64,000 bases of DNA from Aphrocallistes beatrix (GCA_963281255.1 OY725506.1:911001-975000), one strand, 5' to 3'; counted from the stretch's first letter, positions 1-13,338 are shown. Notes: a model not told the origin generated them from the letters alone. Made by a program: numbers and translations.

Positions 1-1964
1 TTGATACTGTTATCATCTAGTCAAAACATTCCTTTTGTTCCAAGAAGTTAAGAGGGTATTATATAATATTCAGTTTCCTAATTTGAATTTTTTAATCACT
101 GTCATCTCCTGTTTCATCAAAGCTAGAGGTCAAGTTGATTCATATCCTTTTTAACCGAAGTCTTATTCAATTTATCTTGCTTACACCTAAACATGGAAAG
201 GACCAAATCATGCATTCTAAATCGACTATAAGCGATGATTAAGTTAATTACGTTGTTCTCTATGTTCTCCACAAATATTTGCGTATCTGGTCCGCAAATA
301 TTTGCGTTCGCACATGTATCTTGCGAAATACGTGTCGTGTACATATCGGGAGAGAAATATCATTGAAATTTGGTACAAGCAAACCGACATGAATAACTAA
401 GCTACAAAACGCAATCAATCCAATTAAATATTGAAGTACACATTTTGTTTTTACCAAGTCTAATTGGCCTGCTGTTAAGTCCTCAATTAGACCATCATTT
501 AGTCACAGCTGATTCTTAGAAAGTGCATTTTGTGCTATGCTGGGATTTATGCCTGAAACATTTGCTATTTCGCTGTCGCTTAAGTAGCCAAATAACTGCA
601 AATCGTTTAGTTAGGTATTTTATCGTAAACAATTAGATGAGAGTTTAATGCTATCTGCAGCATTAGTAATGATATTGATGAATGAACACTTGTTATGACT
701 ATTTCTTACAACCGAAGAAATTTCTGCAATCTTGTCGGTTTTTGAATTTACAAGGTGTTTAACATTTAAGAATTGTTTAAACATTTCAATTCCATATAAT
801 ACATCGCTGCACGGCTATCATTTTAGCAATCACATCGGGTTCAAATCGTAGGCTGCCTACTCCACACTTAGATAGCTCTTTTCTAGTGTTTCCGTACAGA
901 CTTTCTCTTGAAGTAATAGCTAGTGGATGCTAGCTAACTCCGTCGGATGGATATGACTTCAAATTCGTGTTCTCTGCAAAAGTCCAATCATTTAATGATC
1001 TTATCTGAGATCAGAACACGAAATTGGACGCTGATCCCATGTCTATGATGTAATAGTTAGTTCCATCTGATCATTTCTAAAAGGATTAGCTTGATGGATA
1101 AGTTCACTTTTGATTTTAAATAGAACTGGATTCAAATTGCATTAATCTAAAATAATTGCGTTAATTTCACAGAAGAATTAATTATTAATTAAACTTTATT
1201 ATATACACCTCACAAATGAATTTGAATCATGTAATGCCGGACATTTCCACCAGAATTGCTTGTCCATTTCGCTAAGAATTCTAATTAATCCGATTTAAGG
1301 AGCCTAGAATTTTGCTGGTTTTAATAAACTGATTCGTTTGCGTTTGGTTCGAATTGGGATTAGATTTATTCTCGCATAAAATGCATTAGTTTTTTTTAAT
1401 TATGTATTTTTCCATAGATTTGCCCACATTGGCCCGGAATTGGCCAGGATTAATTTGTTTGAAAGCTTCACTCAATTTTGGAACTAAAAAATAGCGAATT
1501 TTAATGAAATTCCCCCTTCCTGGTATGGCATACAGTTCAGAGAATTTTTTTGCCGAATACAGATCTAATCTTACACTGATCACGCCATATGACCTTCTCT
1601 GAATCAATCTGGTCTCATAATCACTTTCTAATTGATAGTTGGTGCTGAATTTGTTCCAAGTATTTCAGATACTGGTTTGAAATAAGTTTTAATTTGTTGA
1701 ACTTGTATACTCAGCCAGAACTAAATATAACAGAAAGAAATGCTTTCCAATAATTCCTTAGAGAATGTAAATCATCATTGATTCTATTCTAGCATCATTC
1801 TATGTATTGTCAGTTAAGACTTGGAATTATGTTTGCTCATTTCCGGTTTAAGCATTTTGAGCGGGGAAGCCATAGAAAATTGGGTCATTACTATAAATAG
1901 AAATGGCCACAAGTTGTCCCCGGATTTTAATGATGGTTAGTGCTGTGGTGAACTAGCAGTCAGT
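1..1964. other. Intergenic, no gene seen
   Basis: AT-rich sequence. The open frames are short, have no recognisable domain and carry no exon-like splice pattern. I see nothing functional here. Confidence 0.6.
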
Positions 1965-4900
1965 ATGGGGTGTGGTTCTTCAAAAACTCTGCAAGCATCC
2001 ACCATTCCAATAGACAGCAACCTGACTACAAGTGTACATGCAGGAATGCAGGATACTGAGATAGAAGATAAGGATAAGCCATCCCAAATAGTGGAATCTC
2101 CGAGGAGACATAGTGATATTGCAGAGAATCTGTTTATAACCCGTCAAAAGAGAATTTTTAACCCGCAAGAAAATGAGTCAGAGGCACTTATCACTCGCGG
2201 TTGGTTGAGCGAGGGGATACACCAACTCACCAGTTCCTCTTCTGATTTCAAACTTGAATCTGAGAAGAAAACCTTGCAAAATGCAACTGAATATTTGGCA
2301 TCTTTTGATATCGGTTAGCAATAAATTCAGTTTCAATACATTCGATTACAACTGTTGATTAATATTGAATGATTCATTAATTCAACGAAAAACGATTATT
2401 TAAAGTACCTCTTGGGCCAAATATTGACTACTGTGCATACCAGACATAACGTAATATAGTATATCATTAAATATGTATTCAACTTTCCGTTTTTTGTTGT
2501 AATTTGCGGTTGTGCTTTGTCCCTAATGTCGCGAGGAAATAGTGGATTTAAAATTGCTTAATTTTATGATGCACCTGCTCCAATGTCTATATTATTTCCT
2601 TTTTGACTAGTAGTACTACACACTAATTGACATAACCACTGCTGTAGGAACCTATTGACCACTGGTATGCCAACTTGTAATCACGCTTATTTCTACTGAA
2701 AAATAATTCTGAATTCGATTAGATAACTTAAATAATTAAAATAAAATGATAAAAATGTGATATTCTACCGATTGTGTAGGAGAGACGACGAATGAGCTCA
2801 GTCAGTCCATACAAGATGTGTCTACACCGCCACAGATAGCAGCTATGGACTCGAGCAGAAACAAGGAATCAGCCAACTCTGCTGAGACTGGCAATGGAAT
2901 ATACAGACATGACTTTACTAGCCTCTGGGCTTACCTCTGTGAGGCGACTTCTGACCAGGCCAGATGTCTGGCTGCCATTCAACATGGAGCCCCGCTTAGC
3001 AGTATTATCTGGCGTCACTCGTCTCCAACCAATGCTAACCTTATTCAGTTCTGGATTAACATAGCTAGTGAGTAATCTGATAGTAACTCGATATGAGAAG
3101 CGTCGAGATATTGTCTATCTATACCGATTTAGTAACGCAAATTCAACTTCCCGTTTGGAACTACACAAGTCTCCCATTAACACAGAGCAGCTAAAAGCTA
3201 CACTCCACTGTTGTGGCTTCATTAATAATAAGTTCATAGGGAATAGACAAATTATAAGTTATGTGATGAGAAGATTGAGAAACTAGAACCTGTGGTTCTT
3301 ATCAAGACATTTATAAGTCCACATTACAATAAATTAATTGCATTTCTCCACTCTTAATTCACATTACCTGATTAACAACTTGTTGAGACGGATTGCTTGA
3401 CGCAGGTTGCAGTATGCTACCTCATAAGTCCCTCAATTAAGGGGGTGCAGTTCTGGTCTGCACTATGTTGTGAATTAGCTTGATAGACAAAACACAGACA
3501 GAGTGGTAGAATCATGACGTTAGACACCTAAGAAATAAAGTTAATGAGTCTGCACTCGAAGCAAATTTGATTAATTATTAATTCATTATTTTTGGCTGGA
3601 AAACACGTTTACATGTAAGAATGTGTTTTAGGCGTTATTGAGGAATTTGATATATCAGAGAACTTCATCGGACCAGAAGGATTTCGAGCATTTCTCATTG
3701 CTTTGAGTTATTTGCCAAATTTGAAGTCAGTGAAAATCTCTTCAAACAAGACAGACAGGAGTTGTTCAGTAAGTAAATGAATTGTTGTATGTTCTCAATT
3801 CGAACTTTGTTCTACTATTACTAATCAATGGAAAAGTCATTTCCCTATTACAATGGAATTTTTCAATTACATTATAGTGAATTAGGGTTCTTAAACCTAA
3901 ATACTTAAATGAGTAATATTTCGTGCAATTTTAGTTCAGATATGTTTTGCTTGATTTTCTATGAAACTCAAAATTCATCGTAAAAGCTGCTTAATATTAA
4001 CCACGTAGATAAATATTTGCTATACTCAGTTTAGATGGAATCCTACAATGTCCATGTTTGTCTCGTATATTTGATTTATCTAAACACATGATGGTGTCGC
4101 GGTCATGTGAAGCAGTGGAACTAAACTCTTTACTATCGATACGAAATATCTTACCCTCACGAATTCAATACCACCGCCACTCAAACACGAGTTAAGGGCG
4201 CCTTTGTAACTTCTCAACATTGATTAATGACCTCAATACAGCAGTATAATATATCGTATCAGACTATTCTCCTATAGATGTACGTATATCAAAGTATAAT
4301 TACATTTTACAGGAAACCCACTCATGATTATTGAGAAGGGAAATATATTTAAGATAAGTTTATAAAAATCAACAAATCAATGAAGTTTCTATTGGAATTC
4401 TGAAATATATACATCCGTTATAATTTAATTGAAAGACAGACCGTGTTGTTAAACTATAATATTATTATCCCAATAACCTCGACCTTTTAATTCGTGTTGT
4501 TTCATTTTGGTAAACTTGTATAGAAACAAATGCTTTCCACTAAAAAAAACAGGATATGTATCTGACAGATTAGAATAGTAGGCGATGATAAGTTTACGAT
4601 GAATTTGGTTGGAAAATGAATCCAGATTGTATATCAGCTGAATGCTGTATGCAACAAATAATTGCATTGCAACAAGCTAATTATTGAATTTCTAAAGAGT
4701 AATTCTTTCGAAATTGTTTGTAATTGCATCTAATTAGTGGTCATATCAGAGTAGAGTACTAGTGTATACGGTTTGCTTATGAGCATAGTTTAAGAATATT
4801 TTTATTGTTTGTATCTGTACTGATTACTATACTAATTTATTTAATTTCTGCACTATAATATCTTATTTTACAACTCATACTGTCCACGATAGCAATATCA

Positions 4901-7900
4901 TTTCTCTAGGCCTCAGTCAAGAAATTCCTCTCAAATTCTCCAATTTTGGAATGTCTGGATGTTTCCTGCAATGACTTGTCCGGGGGATCTTTTGGGAGGG
5001 AACTAGCTCAAGGTTTGCAGCAAACTTCTCATCTCGTCTCACTCAACCTATCAGGCTGTGGACTCGTGGATATCGGTATGTCAGGCAATTATTGAGAAAT
5101 AATCATTGCAGGCGGAACTGTTTATTCAATGTAGGATGATTAATATCAATTCCACTAATTCTCTTCATAGCAATATTAGCCATCATCTTGCTCAATCCGT
5201 TCGAACTATTGCATTCTACTTTTTAGGATCAAAATCTTATTCACTTTGATACAGCATTATTGTGTCTAGAGAAGTTTGAAGTTTGAAATTGCCCAACGTC
5301 TTTCTTTAAATGCTTCTAATCTTCTACTCGTAGTTGTTTACATGTGCTTAGTATATTACAGTTAAATTGATCTAAGTCATAAACATAATGATATATTACT
5401 GAAAAAGATTACGAAAAGGCACCTAGATATTATTGTAGCAATATCTCCTTTAATGAAATGCCAGATAATATTATCTATTGAAGACGAATAGTTGCAACAT
5501 CGTGTAGAAATAAAAAAGGTATCTACCTTACTTAAGTTCTTATTTCGATCCATTACCGATGGATCCTGACTTGCATGATAATGGCTAATAGTCTAGGATT
5601 CACACGTTTCCCACACCATCTGAACTTTTATTGAGACATCATCGCATTTCATTTTGTACAACATTTTTCCACCTGTACGTAGATTGCCATATAAGTCTAC
5701 TTGGTCGGTTTTATCACTTTTAAGTTGCGATTACTATGGAGTAATAAGTTGATCGGTTTAACTCTATTCATACTTGAACTCTAGCATAATTACAAGTTGA
5801 CTCTACTTGCTATCAGAATGTAGGGGGACACAACGAGATCTAATCTCTCATTTAGTCTCTGTACTACTTTATTCAAAATACTCGACGTTGTTAATTTCCC
5901 ATATTAATTTCCCATATCAAAGAGCTTAGAAGGTTGTTAAGCACGATAGCTATGCATTGCTAGTCATACATTTCAGTAACAGGGTTTTAAAATATATATC
6001 CCAATAGAATGAAGTATTAGCTGGAATGCTTAAAGATAAATACGTGAATGGAATATACACGCCCAGGTCACTTCTCTGCATACCCCAGTTCATTAGCAAA
6101 ACTTGCGTGGGTTACAAAGGGTAAAAGGAGTGACGGATAATTCCTTCAAGATGTTTGCTATTGCTTAGCTTTACAAATATAAATGTCGTAATTGTGTCTT
6201 TGCATTCATTAGAGACAGAGTTTTATTATATAATTATTCTATGCTAATTCTTCTAGAGCCATTAATGGAAATTGACTCTCACTCTGAATTCGTTACGACA
6301 ATCAGACAATTAGACTTGAGCCATAACCCAATCAATTCAGAACTTTTCTCAATTAGTATTAGAAACTTTATGTCGGTAAGATACGTACGTACTTTTATGA
6401 TTGCTTAAAAGACAGATTAAACGATTATATCCGAACTTCCAATAGAAAGTACGGTTGGAGGAGCTGAACTTGAAAGCATGTGACTTATCCTCTTACGCAA
6501 TGTCTTGTTTTGTCTTTTCACTTTTGGACAATTCAACTCTCCTGAAACTGAATACCAGTGCTAATAAGGCAAGAATCAGAGTTCAAGATATTTCTCTAAT
6601 CTAAATATAGATTACGGACAGATGGGCATGGTTAAGGAAATAGAATTAAAAGTTCCTATATATGTATCAAAAGTTAGGAGCTATACATATTCTATTTTTA
6701 GTCCTGTTCTCATCAGCAGTGGAGCAGGAGACTAATCACTTTCATTGGTACTACGTACTATCTCCCATTACATATATTTAATGAGTGACTTCTCTAGTTT
6801 TCCGGGAAATCTGGATTAATTCAACTGATAACAGCATGCATGCTGCAAGAGTTTATATGTGAACTCAGTGCATGTAATGTTATTTACAAGGAAAGCCAAG
6901 AGATCAGAGAAAGTCAGAATCAACTAGCGAATTTAATTAAAGGTTATAGTGTAGATATATCAAATAATTGATACACTACTCAATACTTACGTTAAATATC
7001 AATCATCAATTTATTATTAAATCAGTCCTATACTTGCATAATTCACTGTAAATTTAGTTTACAGCTAGTGAGAGATAGAATCGAACGCTTTGATATTAAT
7101 TCATCCGTCAGACTATTACAGAATCCTCTGATAATTTGTGGAATTTAACATATGCGTTTTAACGACTAAATTATTGATAGTGCCAATACTTATGTCTTCT
7201 TAGTTTAAATTTACTTAGAGACGGCAAAGAGTATCATATACATCAGAATTGGTGAGATTCCCTTAGGATAGGAACTAAGTCTTCTAAATCTTAAATCTCT
7301 CCCAGAGCTTTAATTTGAGAATATTTAGTTCAATGTATTCTATAAGCGTCTCAGATGAGGTACAATAAATTTCACAGTGACGTGTCGCACTCGATAATAC
7401 TGAATCCATCATTGACACTGAACCCAATCATGTGCGCAAAAAGTTATTCAGTAACCCGATGCAATCTCTGCAAAGGTTGGATAACAATATCAACTGATCT
7501 ATGTAATAATTATGCTCTATGTTCTATGTAATAAAAATGAAAAGTTTATCTATACAGGTCATATTATGTAAACATATTTCAATGAGGAAAAACTATCATT
7601 CAATAATAGTCTTTTCTCCCAAAATTCTCCAAAGGGATTTATTTAAAGGGAGAAGGTAAATGATTACATATGATCCTGACTTTGAGGTGTATTTACATTA
7701 CCAGATAAATTAACTCGTTATGTTGCAGTATTGAACAGAGTTCAAAGAAATAGACTAGGAATAATGTGTTATTACTTGGAAAGTTTGCAAAACATAATAA
7801 CTTTCTGGAAAATGGTTATTTTCGATTCGTTCGAGCTTATAACGTAGAGCGACATTATTCTCTTCCATAATCCAGTCATGCAGTAGGTAGTGCGTTGCAA

Positions 7901-10656
7901 ATAGTTCTAGGAATCCGGCAGTAATCAAATATATCTCATTAGTGGTATCTTGTTGGTACTATCGCAACTCTAGCAAAGCCAAATATTTATTCCGTCACTC
8001 TTCTACTTCTTAATAGATAGAATTGAAGAGAAAAATGCTAGCTCCCGCCTTAGGAAGCTATCTTTAGCGAACTGTGATATCGACACGCCCTTCCTCAAAC
8101 TCCTCAGAGCTAACATGAAAACCACCAAAGTAGAGCTCACTCAACTAGATCTCTCTAACAACAGCCAATGCGCTGCCAACGAAATTAGATTATTTGGTAA
8201 AGATATATTTGGGAATACTTATCGCAAAATTTAATTTCGGGTCTCCATCCATTTTAGCTTGGGGTCAAAACTCAGAACAAAACATCCTGGGTAGATTAGA
8301 AAGTCTAATTGGCGGTTCATACATGGGAGATGACATCATTGGACTAATGAGAGATGACACCTTTCCCCTTCTCAAAAGTATTTCGCTTATTCGGAGTAAA
8401 ATTAGCCCGAATAGAGTGGGAAACCTCTCAGAGTACATTTGTAAGGTTATAACTTCGGGTAAGACCAAACATATTCCGCTATCTCTTTCCCCCATGTTGA
8501 TTGAATGCTATATGGAACTACATGGCTTTTAGATTCACAGGATGATAGCAGTAAGGCCATACAGCTAACCGATCTCGTGCTGGATGGAATTAAGCTATCC
8601 GGCACTAATAGAAGCGCGATCGTTAATCTCTTCAATGCAATTACTTTCTTGCAAGACTCTTCAGTCAAGGTTGAGTGATAGCAATCAGGATGTAATACAG
8701 TATGACCATTAGCTGGTTAATTAAGATGCTGACGAATTAGGTAAACTGGTCGCTTACAAGCTTATCGCTCAATTCTTGCAGCCTAAATGACTCAGACATT
8801 AAACCTATCACAAAAGCTCTGTCACATGGACTCAGCCTCGTAGCTCTGAGTCTCGCTCACAACAGACTGGGAGATAACTCACTGGCAGACTTAGTGGAGG
8901 GATTGAACTGTTGCAAGACTCTCAGAACTATAGATTTAGCCAACAACAGTGTGGGTTAATTGGATATATTGTAACTCCATGTTAAACCACGCGTTGAATA
9001 TACGAGTGTATCACATGTGTGAAAATATGATTTTTGAGAATGTTGGATTGCTGATAATCACATTACAACAAAATATAAACTGACAAGGATCTGCTAAATC
9101 TTTTCAAATAAATCTATGTAACAGATGATCTCTTAAAATTCAGAATTTTCGAGATAATGATAGCTTGCGTGTTGTAGTTAGGGTCTAAAGGAGTCACGGT
9201 TCTTGCTGACTGTCTGTCTAGACATCAGGTGGAGAGGATACTGCTATCAGGGAACTTAATTGGCGGGGACGGAGTTCTAGCTCTGATCAACCTTACGAGG
9301 ATCTGTTCAGGCATAACTCTACTCGATCTCAGAAACCAGAAGGCCGGGTTTTCAGACCAGTACCTTGAACTGGTCCATTCCAGTGTGAAAGCAATTATTG
9401 GTACTTTTCTACACCCATAAACTCAGGAAAAAAGTCACCGATGTTTTGTTAATAACAAAATACTTGTAGAGAGCAGAACTTCTGTCGGTAACAATAAAGC
9501 ATTGGTTGTTATAAAGTTATCAGGAGTTGGAGATCAGTATGGTTCTCTCTGGCACAGCATCGACTCACCATACATTGAGACTAATAGCAGGTAGCCCATT
9601 AGATGCAATCAGTATGATATATTTCGATATTGCGAAATCCTCATATATACCTATCATTTGCATACAGGCAACAGAAGTCGAGTACTGTTGGGATGTGGGA
9701 GGCACTCACTCTTCTCTATAGTTTCAAACTCGCATTCACTCCTCGCTACAAGCGCTACATCAGAGAGTACGAGCGTGGGTATCAGCACATGTGTGAGGGT
9801 GTGGGGGAAGTGGGATTGTCTAGTGAAGAATGGAAAGAGATAATCGGCTCCTCTACTCACGTGCCTTCCTGGCTCTTGGTGGAGTGTCATAGGGAGAGGG
9901 GTGTGTTCGTGTGCGGTCTCTCTGTCGCTGTGACGCAGGACAGGTTAGCAGGCATCCTGGAAGCAGAAGCCAACTGTCAAGTAGTCGAGGTTGTCATGTG
10001 TAAAGTGAGTGGGAATTGTCTTTGTTAGCGAATTAATATGCAAAACTACGATTCTTCTTTAATTGTCTTTCAGGATCCAGCAGGAAGAGCGAACGGGTCA
10101 GCTTGGGTACTCTTTACTGACAGAAACTCTGTTGTCAATGCTATAGAATACTACAACCATGGATTGGTAGGCAAAATTCACTTTACGCCACTTTAACAGT
10201 AGCTTAGGTACAGAGTGAACCAGTGAACCTGTGTCGCTATGCGTCTGTTCTTCAGTCAAAATAAGAAAAAACTGACCCTTACAAGATGACCGCTTATTAA
10301 CATGATGGTAATTTTGTAGGCGTGTCTGTATGGAGAACCATTCATCATAAGTCCACTCGCTGTTAGAGTTTTAGAAGGAGATTCGAATGCAGAACATTTG
10401 GAATTGGTCAGGTATGCATTATCTACGTACGTATATCTCTGTAGAGTTAGACGAGTCAATAGGACCAGCATTAGGATGGTCTGAGTCTGATTATTACACT
10501 CCCTACGTTAGAGCTGACATCGGCCAGAGGGCGGTAGAGCAGGCCGGAGAGAGGAGAGAGCACGCGGAGCTGATAGAGCAGAAGTACGCAGAGTCTCAGG
10601 AGAGACACGGGAAGCTGCTAGCTAACCCCGCCTATCCCGATGGGAGGATTTGGTAG
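1965..10656 (+). CDS. Multi-exon leucine-rich-repeat protein with C-terminal RRM-like domain
   Basis: Exons by splice consensus and phase: 1965-2313, 2780-3067, 3632-3768, 4910-5075, 6257-6375, 6446-6568, 6798-6942, 8017-8196, 8258-8458, 8533-8669, 8741-8954, 9182-9400, 9524-9590, 9668-10004, 10074-10166, 10320-10411, then a coding-looking last exon of about 10445-10656. All joins up to 10411 keep frame (about 955 residues). The N-terminus MGCGSSK is a classic myristoylation plus palmitoylation signal, which would place the protein at membranes. Middle exons encode ribonuclease-inhibitor-type LRRs (for example LECLDVSCNDLS, LVALSLAHNRLGD). Exons 9668-10411 give a beta-alpha-beta-beta-alpha-beta RRM pattern with RNP2-like VFVCGL and RNP1-like NGSAWVLF. 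The last exon predicts a charged coiled coil ending YPDGRIW. The intron after 6568 starts with GC. Exon 1 may instead be a separate gene, because an AATAAA lies just after its in-frame stop (2316-2318). Function unknown; I know no orthologue. Confidence 0.6.
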
Positions 10657-11785
10657 AGGACTAAGAAGTTGTTCTATTTTATTTATTATTCAAACTATTT
10701 TTATTTACTTTATACATATATTATACCGAACACACACCTATATTTATTTCCGAATAACATAATTATTATCTTGCTCTCTCACATAGTTGTTAAGATAAAT
10801 TATTTTAGAATCTTATATATTAAAACGCTAGATTTTTTAAAACATTATGATCGTAAATTTTATGACGGTGTTGATTTCGAATATTATATTTCCCGATCAA
10901 TATGATAAATCATTTGTTTACTTTTGTTTACATTAGGTACATAATGTAAACAAATCTCAAAAATATGCTAGAAATAGCTTTCAACTTTTTACATTTTTTA
11001 GGCGTGTATAATTCGAATTCTCTTCATCATGGACCTAATTTTTCTTTTCCAGTCCTGAATTTATAATTTACCGTAGATAAATAGCGTTTTTTTTAGCAGG
11101 TAGTTAGAAGAAAACAATCAACCGTTTATTTGAGACCCGCAGGCGCCTAGTGTCCTCAAGCCGCGCAGCGCGCTTATAAAAGATAAATACGTACTTATAA
11201 ACTACATTATTGCATCTATGTTAACTGCTATCCTTATCTGCTTGCTTGAGTGTGTGACATCATGTATACAAGTTTTACTTTACAAATCACTCAAGGAGCT
11301 ATTAAAAAGTCCATTGCACATGCGCAATCGTCACACTGCGCATGGTCAATTGACCAATTGCGCATGATCTATCATCACTTTGCACATAATATGCAAAAAT
11401 CACTTAAAATATTTATATATATACAAAACTATTCCAAAAATTAATGTCGCTAAAACCTCCACATTGCATTGAATTTTTAGTGCAAAAAAGCCTCATTTTT
11501 TTATCCAATCTCCAACTAAAACGCCTCGGACCGAGCAGAGAATCCTATCAATCGGACCTAAAAGCCTCCATTCTTCACCATTGGGATTGTATTCCTCCCT
11601 AATGTGTCAATTGATCATGCGCAATGTGCCAATTGATCATGCGCAATGTGCCAATTGATCATGCGCAATGGACTTTTTAATATATGACTCAAGGGGTGTG
11701 GCAAGGATAGATAAATTATTATGTCTAATATCAAAACAATAATAAATGTGACATTTTTTGAATTTATTGTCTTATTCTGCTAAGA
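10657..11785. other. Intergenic, AT-rich with repeat remnants
   Basis: No gene seen. From about 10809 (TCTTATATATTAAAA) to about 11178 (GCGCAGCGCGCTT) the ends resemble those of the interspersed element at 37.2-37.5 kb, so this may be an old copy. The last 500 bases hold repeated TGCGCA/CAATTG motifs, described separately. Confidence 0.45.
11600..11674. repeat. Three tandem copies of a 22-bp unit with TGATCA and TGCGCA
   Basis: The unit AATTGATCATGCGCAATGTG plus CC is repeated three times. Related inverted motifs (TGCGCA next to CAATTG) occur at 11316-11370. All lie 100-470 bp upstream of the NHL gene. They may be regulatory, since TGCGCA is an NRF-1-type half site, or only a minisatellite. 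Confidence 0.6.
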
Positions 11786-12976
11786 ATGGCTAGTCCGCTA
11801 GATAGCCAGGTACTATGGAGCAATATCGCTCTTCTCATCAACGGATTATTCGACCAGATAGTATGGAGTGCGAATGCAAGGAGGAAGCAATTGTTAGAGG
11901 AATTGGAAAATGAAAGATTAACATACGAGGCCAAAAACAGATCTGTTCTGAATTCCATCACCGAATTGGGGGAACTGATTAAGAGCATGGAGGAGATGGG
12001 GTTAAAAGAGAACCAAGCGGTTGAAGCCTTGAAACAATCCATAATTCCAATCGAAGGGAAGATTTCATCTTTAAAATCTTGTATCATTACTCCATCACTA
12101 GAATTTAAAAGCTCATGCAAACCTGATTTGCTCAGTGAAATAAGTCGGTTGGGAACTTTGGTCCATCCGCTCGACTACAAAACGAAATTAAACTCTTTCA
12201 AAACAATTGGTACACAAGGCAGCAGAAAAGGAGAGTTGAATGGTCCTCAGAGAATACACTTCGATTCAGATAGCAACACGCTTTTCGTAGCAGATTTACA
12301 TAATCACTGCGTGCAAATTTTTGGTATTGAAGGCAATTTCATCTCTCAATTCGGACAGGATGTGCTCAAGGCTCCATGTGGTGTATCCATTGATGGGGAA
12401 GGGTACTACTATGTTACAGATGCGAAAGCCAATTCGATTTTTAAATTCGGAAAAATAAGTAATTTGCCAAGTTTTGGGCTATTCAAGCAGACGAATTTTA
12501 AACTACACATTCCAATTGCCGTGAAGGTATTCAACGGAGAAATTTTTGTAGTGGAAAAAATGAGCCATCGAGTGTCTGTATTTGATACGAATCTCAATTT
12601 CTTGCGTACAATCGGCGATGGAAGGTTGAAAGAGCCAAAAGCTTTAGATATTTATAACGGAGATGTTTGGGTTATTGACAAAAGCAAAGAGAACAATTTA
12701 AAAGTTTTTTCCATTGCAGGAAACTTTATACGGGCTTCAACACTCGGATTGGAGGACGCGGGCCAAATGTGTTTCGATAGAGAGGGAAACCTGGTTGTGA
12801 CAGATTATGGCGGTGAGAACATAAAAATTTTCTCACGGACGGGGGACCTAATTCATAAAATAGGAACCGGTGCACCAGCTACGGAGGATATCTCGCTCTG
12901 CACTGGATTAGCTCTGAATAAAGACACAATCATTGTCTCCGTCCATTATCCAGATGATTGTATCAAGTTCTTCTAA
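11786..12976 (+). CDS. NHL-repeat beta-propeller protein with N-terminal coiled coil
   Basis: A single-exon frame of 396 residues. Residues about 20-100 are rich in Glu, Lys and Leu in a coiled-coil pattern (RRKQLLEELENERL). Residues about 140-396 form repeated NHL blades, for example FVADLHNHCVQIFGIEGNF, YVTDAKANSIFKFG and VVTDYGGENIKIFSRTGD, each with the V-D-N-IxxF signature. This matches the coil plus NHL half of TRIM-NHL proteins (TRIM2/3/71, Brat), which bind RNA or protein partners. There is no RING or B-box upstream, so it is not a ubiquitin ligase as read. The ATG lies shortly after an in-frame stop region. Related proteins are numerous in marine invertebrates; the role here is unknown. 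Confidence 0.88.
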   Translation: MASPLDSQVLWSNIALLINGLFDQIVWSANARRKQLLEELENERLTYEAKNRSVLNSITELGELIKSMEEMGLKENQAVEALKQSIIPIEGKISSLKSCIITPSLEFKSSCKPDLLSEISRLGTLVHPLDYKTKLNSFKTIGTQGSRKGELNGPQRIHFDSDSNTLFVADLHNHCVQIFGIEGNFISQFGQDVLKAPCGVSIDGEGYYYVTDAKANSIFKFGKISNLPSFGLFKQTNFKLHIPIAVKVFNGEIFVVEKMSHRVSVFDTNLNFLRTIGDGRLKEPKALDIYNGDVWVIDKSKENNLKVFSIAGNFIRASTLGLEDAGQMCFDREGNLVVTDYGGENIKIFSRTGDLIHKIGTGAPATEDISLCTGLALNKDTIIVSVHYPDDCIKFF

Positions 12977-13167
12977 ATTGAAAGCGATCTAGCAGACTTG
13001 CACTTAAACTCAAATTGTAATAGTTATCCAGTAGAACTTTAGATTTCATAAATAATACATACCTTCGTATTTCTTATTTCATAAAACGACATTTTTCAAA
13101 TCTGAGAATTATTACAGACCCATGATCCTAAACATTAAAATATTTGCATTACCATGTTTTAATGTTC

Positions 13168-13240
13168 GGCGTGGTGGCCAAGTGGCTAAGGCGTCGGTCT
13201 CGTAAACCGAAGATCGAGGGTTCGAATCCCTCTCACGCCT
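13168..13240 (+). tRNA. tRNA-Thr (anticodon CGT)
   Basis: A full cloverleaf can be drawn. The acceptor arms are GGCGTGG and TCACGCC. The anticodon stem TCGGT/ACCGA encloses the loop CTCGTAA, giving anticodon CGT. The T arm is GAGGG/CCCTC with loop TTCGAAT. The A box TGGCCAAGTGG and B box GGTTCGAATCC match RNA polymerase III promoter consensus. No intron and no encoded CCA, as expected for a eukaryotic nuclear tRNA. Confidence 0.96.
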
Positions 13241-13242
13241 AC

Positions 13243-13247
13243 TTTTT
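13243..13247 (+). terminator. RNA polymerase III T-run terminator
   Basis: TTTTT two bases after the discriminator base of the tRNA, the usual Pol III stop signal. Confidence 0.8.
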
Positions 13248-13338
13248 ACCGAAATACACTTTCCCATGAGTAGACAGTGAGAGAATACAGTACCTGTATA
13301 GAAATTTTATGTATATGGCACGAATGGTTAATTTCGAT

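Noticed and set aside
10669..10905. 78-codon frame rich in Tyr, Ile and Phe
   Set aside because: Typical translation of AT-rich DNA; lies after the end of the LRR-RRM gene with no splice sites or domain.
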